From NCBI RefSeq assembly GCF_000801105.2, contig NC_079516.1:11160001-11224000 (forward strand): a stretch of DNA of 64,000 bases, given 5' to 3'. The translations under genes and the position numbers were made by a program. Of the stretch, positions 58,091 through 64,000 are shown piece after piece; the first letter of the stretch is position 1; each line of letters starts with the position of its first letter. This DNA comes from Raphanus sativus (lineage: Eukaryota; Streptophyta; Magnoliopsida; Brassicales; Brassicaceae). The notes under the pieces were generated by a model. The model was not told the DNA's origin and did not search any database. It saw nothing but the letters and a program-made list of their open reading frames with translations.

Positions 58091-58440
58091 TGTTGTGATA
58101 AAACAATACTGTACAAAAAGATAATAATTTATATTTATGGGATCAAGGATGGAGCCGAAATGATTCGTCTGAAAAACTTCCGACGATCTAACTTTTATCG
58201 GAATTTATTTTCGACGAATGTTTTGGTCTGTTTTGATGAGGACTACATCTGATGGAATTCTTTGGAAATTCATCGAAGTTGCCGAGAAATTTCCGATGGA
58301 ATTTTTCTTTTGACGAAATAGTACTGATGAGCGATTTGTTGGAAATTCGTAGGGATTGTCTTTTCTCGACGCATTTCCAATGAAATATGCGGTCAGAAAT
58401 CGTTTATTTTATTATAGTGGGAGTCAGTTTGAAGGCTAGG
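58091..58440. repeat. CACTA-like subterminal fragment in a pectinesterase intron
   Basis: Units such as TCCGATGGAATTTTTC, GAAATTCGTAGG and TTTTCGACGAATG alternate in both orientations, and the block ends TATTATAGTG, the reverse of a CACTATAATA terminus. This pattern is typical of crucifer CACTA ends. The other terminus is missing. Confidence 0.45.
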
Positions 58441-58870
58441 CAACATCACAAGCGAACATGCCAAACAAAACCTACCAAGAGTCAACATACCAAGCAAAAA
58501 CTGTTATATTTTTCTGTTTTCCCGTTCTAATTGAGCCAAAATATATCTAAATGAGTTGGTATTTGGATGCAGAACTGCGTGATAAATGTTATAGGGGTAA
58601 CATCAAAGAAAACGGTGAATAACAGAGAAATGTTAGCAGGATTCATAACTGCGCAAGGGAGGGAAAGCGAGCAAGACACAAGTGGATTTGTGTTTTAATA
58701 AATGTGTGATCAAAGGAACTGGTAAGGCATTCCTCGGAAGAGCCTACGGAGGCTATTCTAGAGTTGTCTTTTATGGAACACACATGTCCAATGTCGTTGT
58801 TCCTCAAGGTTGGGATGCTTGGCATTATAAAGGCCAAGAGTACGTAATTCTTTTTCTCTTTTACTTCCAA

Positions 58871-59500
58871 CTAGATTATGCCAAAGCGCGGAATATTTTA
58901 CGATGAAATTTTTTACTAATAACTTAACAAATATTTTGGTAACTTTTAAAGAGTGTATTTAAAATATTTTTGCATTTAAATCAGTATTTCTAAATTCAAC
59001 CTGATTGTGATTATACCGGTTAATCCGGAGATCTGACAATTCAATTTAGGTTTTTAAAATATTCATATTAACAAAAATCACTAAAATTCGAGACTAACTG
59101 ATTGAACTGATGGATGACCAATATGTAATCTAATTTAATTTAAGTTGTAATAGTTTCATAATTTGTAATCTTATAATCCAAATTTTAAAGTTCATTATTT
59201 TGCAATTTATGAAATTATGATGTTTCTACAAAATTTTAAAGAGAAAATAATAGATATAAAATATTAAGATTAATTATTGTATTGTTTGGAAACATTAATA
59301 GTAGTATAAAATATATTGTTTGGAAATATTGATAGTAGTAAGAAATAAGTATATTGTTTGGAAACATGGATAGTAGTATAAAGAATGAACATTAATGATT
59401 TAATGTAGGTTTAACTATAAATTATAAATGTGTATTTAATTTAAAAACTTACAAAATAAATGTTAAGTCCAACAGAATGTTTCTGTTTTAATAAGATAGA
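58871..59500 (-). mobile_element. Minus-strand Helitron in the last pectinesterase intron
   Basis: Left end: A then CTAGATTATGCCAAAGCGCGG; right end: TTTCTGTTTTAATAAGATAGA followed by T, identical to the start of the element at 54131-54985. 630 bp, containing repeated TTGTTTGGAAACATxxATAGTAG segments, non-coding. It makes up most of the 728-bp intron. Confidence 0.7.
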
Positions 59501-59748
59501 TACATTGTGTTATATATTTGGAAAACATATTGTAACAATAATAATGAACTATAAATAATATGATCAGGGATAAATCTACATTTGTGGAGGTAAACAGCAC
59601 AGGAAAAGGAGCAAGTAAGAAGGGAAGAATTGGGTGGGAGAGGAATCTCTCAGCTAAAGAAGTTGATTTTCTTTTAAATCCTAAAACTTTCGTCGATAAA
59701 GATGGTTGGATGGCCACTCTTCCTTCTTCTCTCGTCTCTTTAGATTAA

Positions 59749-62278
59749 CCATCTTCCATCTTTAAACTTCAGAATTTGATTTCGTTTATAATGTTAGTGG
59801 AGAAAACATTCTTTAATTCTTATGAAAAGAATAAGATATATATTTATGCTGTATGTTTTATTATCATCGTTGTATCATCCTCTTTGATATAAATATATTA
59901 TTTACATAGTGAATCATATATATAATGAGACATTTTCTTTTCTTCTTAAAGTGTCCACATCAGATTTTAATAAATGTTTGTGGGATCCATCTTTATGTTT
60001 TTGTTTTAAAATAGTATGTATTCATATGAATATCACTAAATATCACTTAGTGCAGTGGTTTATGTATCATTAAAGAAGCTCACAATCCGGGTTTGAATAG
60101 AGAACATGTGCGTTTTGCATTTTTTATGATTAGATTTAATGAAAGACAATTATGATATTTACAAGTCATCTTCTTCTTTAGACTTTTAGACTTTCTGCAA
60201 TATTGACTCCGACATCTCATAATTTGTCAAGAGTTATACATCAGTTTCTTCGTTTTTGCCATTTTCATGAAAACTTCATGAATTTTTAAATATATTACTC
60301 GATTATAGGATGAAATGAGTGAAAATTAAGTTTTTAAGAATTTCGGTTTTTGGACTGAGTCATTTTAAATCGTCATCGTTGGTGTCCAAATTACGTTTTT
60401 CCAGTGATTTTACGGCACTCGGGAGTGAGTTTTCGAACGTGATTATGTAATGAATTAATGATTGTTGGGTCATTTTAAATTAACTTGCGGCCTATGGCAC
60501 TCAGTTTCTACATAACTTTTAAAATGTGAGGCTGATGCGTCAGACATACCCAAAAAGCTTCCTAATCGTATATTCTTTTGCATTGTCTTTGAATATGGCA
60601 TAGGGTTCTCCCACTTTGTCGCTCAACTCTCACATCCAATGATAAACCATTACACTCTAATCCGCTCTATTCAGTGTCACATATCATTGAAACTCCTTAA
60701 ATTGATATAATTTCATAGTCCTACTGAAAACTTGATTAGTATAACTTTTTAATGTTCTTTGTTCTACTTTCTGAAGTTGTCTGCTGAGACCTGTACGCCA
60801 TGGAGGGATTCACTAATTTCTCATACTTCAAATTTGAATTAGAACACACTAGTAGTTTTAAAGAGGAGGCGAACAAAATTGTTTACACAGCTGATAACTA
60901 CAGGAAAAACCAATGAAAAAGAAACACAACTTTTTGGATGGAGCGAGAGAGTTCACATAGATCTGAGAGGAGCTCATGAAGATTTATTTTTTATTTCTGT
61001 TAAAAAATCTCGCCTTGACTATTTTTCTCGGTATGTATATATTATTGCGCTATGTTTAATAAAGGGTTTTACTATTGTGTGGGGTTTTTAAATTGGGATA
61101 TATTATTATTTTCTTACATTTACACAGGTTGCAGATTTACTGGATAGCTAATGAGGATGTCAATTAGTCAGCGTGTCAAATGTTGAATCTGAGTATGTTT
61201 GACATATTCTTAAAAAAAATGTTGTTAGATGTCGAATTCATGAACACAAATTGAAAATTCTTTTATAGATTCACGACCCCACGCTTGCGCGGGGCTATAT
61301 CCCTAGTATCTTTAAAACTGGTATGAACAAACAACAAGTACATTTATATATCACCATTGATACCAAAAATATTTTCATTTTTCCAGTATATTTTCTAGTA
61401 TTGATCTTTTCACCTAACCCTTCATATAATCCATGTACTCAAACATTATTGTATCTCTATTTGTGTTAGTAAACGTACCTTTTAGTTACATATTTCTTAT
61501 TATACCATAATGTTATATTTTACAGAATTAAACACAACAAAAGAAGATAAACATATCAAGAAATATTATCCTTGTTATAATACCCAAGACATTTGCATCA
61601 TATCGTTATATAGCACTATAGATATATCTTTTGTTACTCGTTTAACATTTGGTTTCAAGGTGACGTTCAGACTATCAAAGTAAGGGAGATATTGTGTGGC
61701 ATCATATTCTCAATTCTCTTCAAGTAAAGAGATTTGAGAGTTCAGGCCCAGCCAAGTAAACCAGTTTATTTGACAAGTTAACTCGAGAGTTATTTTGGCA
61801 GAGTTAATATAAGGTTAGCAATAGAGCGATTAATTGCTACAAACGTTGTCAACAAAATCGAATTAGTTGGTGGTGCCAAATGTGTTCCCATCCTCTTCCG
61901 GTTTATCCATACTTGGATTACCCCCTATAGGTTGGAGAAGGTAAGTTTTGCCCATGAATTATGTGGTTCATCTTTAAATATATGAATTCAAAATGTCTTA
62001 CAATGTGTAGATAGGGAATTGATAGTGTGCAAAGAAAGACCCAACATTTTACTTGGAAGACTAACCAATCAAACATTATGACATAAAACATAACAACTAC
62101 AGTCACTTATGTTTATTTACAGTTGAATCTTATTTTAAAATACAAACAAATTATACATCCTGTTTCGTTATATCAGTACCCATGACGCTCCATTATTACT
62201 ATTTACATGAACGATTACTATTTTCTATCACTATCGTAAGTAGATAACGGGCTTGAATAAAAACTTACAATATCCATT
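59749..62278. other. Intergenic region between pectinesterase and the PAPA-1 gene
   Basis: No intact gene. At 60050-60125 TTAGTGCAGTGG and, about 45 bp on, CGGGTTTGAATAG look like tRNA A and B boxes, a possible SINE head. At 61270-61306 a Helitron 3' end stands alone (CCCCACGCTTGCGCGGGG hairpin, then CTATATCCCTAG before T). Around 60860-61090 a short open frame (TQLITTGKTNEKETQLFG) is not recognised. Confidence 0.45.
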
Positions 62279-63843
62279 CTAGCCTTTCATCGCCTTGTAG
62301 CACTGGAGGCTGCACAATGGAAGGTTTGATTGTGAATCTCTGTATTTGTATGCGTTCTTACATTCTGGACCCGCACATCTCTCCCGCGGTGGAGGATAGC
62401 TAGTTCAATATAACAAGGCTAACAATGTCAGTTAAGTCCAGTTACCAATGAGTCTTTAGCATCAAACCAAAGTGATACTTCAGATTGGAACACAACATTG
62501 TATCTAATATTAGTGTGAATAAATCGGTACCTTTGAGGACTAGAGTTGAATATAGATGGTAATCCAAGTTTTTCTGGGAAGGTTACGATGGTTCCCGAAG
62601 GACCCATTACCCACTTCACTGTGTCTGATCTACGGGCTATCGAGTCTGCAGCCTTCTCCTGCATGAAACAGAAATCTCACATAAGCTGCTCAAAGTTTCA
62701 TTCAACAGCAAAAAAAAAAAAAATATTTTGTTATTTTTTTTATACCTTAGCCTTGTCTTCTTGTTGTTTCTTAATCTTATCTTCCTTCTTTTTTCTGCTA
62801 GAGTCTTGGCCTAAGATCTTCCTGATTGCCTCAGCCTGCCGATGCAAGAAAGATGATGTAAGTAAAGTTTTGAGTTCATTCAACTGAAAATGAAAACATG
62901 ACCAAACCTCTGACTCTCTAGCTGCTTTTTCGACTTGCAGTTTACGTCTCTGGGCAGCCTCAGCTTTCTTTAGTTGCTGATCAACCTCTAACCCATCTTC
63001 TTTCCGCTCTGTAAGTATACAAACAGTCAAACACAATAAAAAAAAGCTTGAAGTCAGAGAACAACAAGATAGAACCTCCACCGGTTCAAACATTGAGCAA
63101 CTATAGCCCTGTTCATCAAGCTTACTTCTAGGTGGAGCTGGAGGTAAGCCACCAGGAAACTCAATGAGGTTTCCGCTATGTCCAGAACGTCGACGAGTAG
63201 TCACAGTAATTTCTGTCTTAAGTTCACTCAGACCTTCTCTTCTTTTAGCTCTCCCGCTCTTATTACCTAGCTCAACCTCTGCATCACTCAGACCTTCTTC
63301 TTCCTCATCAAATGCTTTTCCTCTCGTCTTATCTTTCTTGCCAACACCAAGCGGGTACTCAACATTTTGTTTCATTACCTTGGACAGCTTTTTATGTTTT
63401 CTGTCCCTTTCTTCATCTTCATCAACGTCAGCAACAACTTTACCCATTTTCACCTTTCTCAGAAACTGAATCTCTTCGTCATCATCATCATCATCAAGAC
63501 CACGTCGTTTAGAAATGCGGTTGCTTTTTCGAACAGGATACGTAATTGTTTTGCTTGAATCCGCCTTGCTTGTGGTGTCCAAGGACGCGTGGGAGGATTT
63601 TGCTGAGCACAAACCAATATCAGAAGCACCATCGGATGCAGATATTGCGTTTATAACTTTTGATGAACCACCACCGAGTTTGAGTTTAACCTTCTTGATT
63701 GTATTCTTCTCAGCAACACGGTCGCTCGAATCTTTCTTAATAGTAGGGACAAGAAACCCAGTGCTGTGTCCCTGACTACTTCCTTGGAAAGAACCATTCG
63801 TTGATCCTTCATCTGACTCCCTCTCTTCCATCCTGTTCTCATT
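62279..63843 (-). CDS. INO80-complex Ies2-type protein: PAPA-1-like region plus HIT zinc finger (5' partial)
   Basis: Minus-strand exons: 63843-63126, 63008-62908, 62835-62746, 62658-62531 and 62399-62279, all with GT-AG introns and consistent phases. They encode an acidic/Ser-rich N-terminal half (an EREVDEG-like start, poly-Asp near RRGLDDDDDDEE), RRRSGHSGNLIEFPGGLPPAPPR, the PAPA-1 core (AEAAQRRKLQVEKAARESE, AEAIRKILGQDSSRKKKEDK), VKWVMGPSGTIVTFPE, and a C-terminal HIT-type zinc finger (CAGPECKN...C...C). Proteins of this build are subunits of INO80-type chromatin remodellers. An acceptor TTTTTGGCAG just before 63843 suggests an upstream exon beyond the window; alternatively translation starts at the ATG at 63831 (MEERESDEG). 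In Arabidopsis the likely counterpart, from memory, is At1g56460. Intact as far as seen. Confidence 0.85.
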
Positions 63844-64000
63844 CTGCCAAAAACACAAATTAAACCCAATCTCCAATCATATCAGTTGATGCATGACACA
63901 ACTCATTCTTATGGCACCGTCAAGGTTGTTACAGTGTAAGAAGTGATTATTCGACATAAATACTAAAACAAGAATGAAAAAGACAACACTTAGCTTAAAT

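Larger units (their letters stand above)
48821..59748 (+). pseudogene. Pectinesterase (pectin methylesterase) gene, 5'-truncated and transposon-broken
   Basis: Recognisable exons: 48821-48974 (EKIMIEKQMIVIQGND to NAEYFVAINITFK), 57826-58041 (NTYNN, then ADKASFYGCRFISVQDTL, GRYYFHKCYIEGAVDFIWG), 58573-58839 (NCVINVIGVTSKK to WDAWHYKGQ) and 59568-59748 (DKSTFVEVNSTGKGA to stop). Pectinesterases demethylate cell-wall pectin; the catalytic-site Gln in QDTL, Asp in VDFIWG and Arg in LGRAYG are present. Defects: no first exon (signal peptide) in the window; the first visible intron is 8.85 kb and holds a Copia and three Helitrons; the last of these ends in CTAG directly before exon 57826, so the normal acceptor is gone; an extra T in the T-run 58693-58696 causes an immediate stop. 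The last intron holds another Helitron. The protein resembles the pollen-type group lacking a long pro-domain. I judge it a dead gene. Confidence 0.85.

Noticed and set aside
62740..63876. Minus-strand continuous frame of 378 codons as a single exon
   Set aside because: It reads through two introns with good GT-AG sites; the intron parts (for example SSFFLLCLTVCILTE) are not part of the PAPA-1 family sequence. The first codon is also not ATG.
1..64000. CRISPR arrays, operons or bacterial defence genes
   Set aside because: The window is plant nuclear DNA; tandem repeats found have no spacer structure and genes carry spliceosomal introns.

Overview
The window is plant nuclear DNA, almost certainly from a Brassicaceae species (Brassica, Raphanus, Eutrema or a relative). 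The evidence is spliceosomal GT-AG introns, very AT-rich intergenic DNA, plant-only gene families whose proteins look very close to Arabidopsis ones, and Helitrons with CTAG ends, MULEs and CTCCCTCC-type MITEs typical of crucifers. Nothing bacterial, organellar or CRISPR-like is visible.

Layout. 1-1570: remnant of a CACTA (En/Spm) transposase gene with a foldback MULE in it. 4081-5079: intact two-exon mitochondrial calcium uniporter gene. 7074-14999: 12-exon pectin acetylesterase gene whose last intron (5.85 kb) is filled with transposons and whose expected catalytic His is Gln. 15.0-18.9 kb: intergenic, with Copia 3' remnants. 18.9-25.9 kb: tandem duplication giving two RCI2/PMP3-type membrane-peptide genes, one AAA-ATPase gene broken by a one-base frameshift, and a small second ATPase fragment. 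26331-32663: a 6.3 kb Helitron holding a 3.3 kb MULE-like element full of TTATAAA motifs and a 0.6 kb hAT-like MITE. 34.7-36.3 kb: decayed Copia. 37.5-40.0 kb: nested Helitrons. 43012-43512: intact DUF538 (SVB-type) gene, followed by a pentatricopeptide-repeat relic on the other strand. 45.7-47.4 kb: head-to-tail Helitrons. 48.8-59.7 kb: a pectinesterase gene lacking its 5' end and broken by a full-length Copia with identical 122-bp LTRs, four Helitrons and a frameshift. 62.3-63.8 kb: INO80-type PAPA-1/HIT-zinc-finger gene on the minus strand, its 5' end probably beyond the window.

The host genes do not form a pathway. From memory, their order (MCU, PAE, RCI2-like, SVB plus PPR relic, PAPA-1/HIT) runs in one direction along Arabidopsis thaliana chromosome 1 (roughly At1g57610, 57590, 57550, 56580/56570, 56460). 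The window therefore looks like a gene-thinned, transposon-inflated ancestral block. I see no clearly new biological system. The most unusual items are the telomere-repeat-like foldback MULEs with perfect 9-bp target duplications, the motif-dense MULE inside a Helitron, the pectin acetylesterase lacking its catalytic His, and a Helitron whose terminal CTAG lies at an exon boundary.
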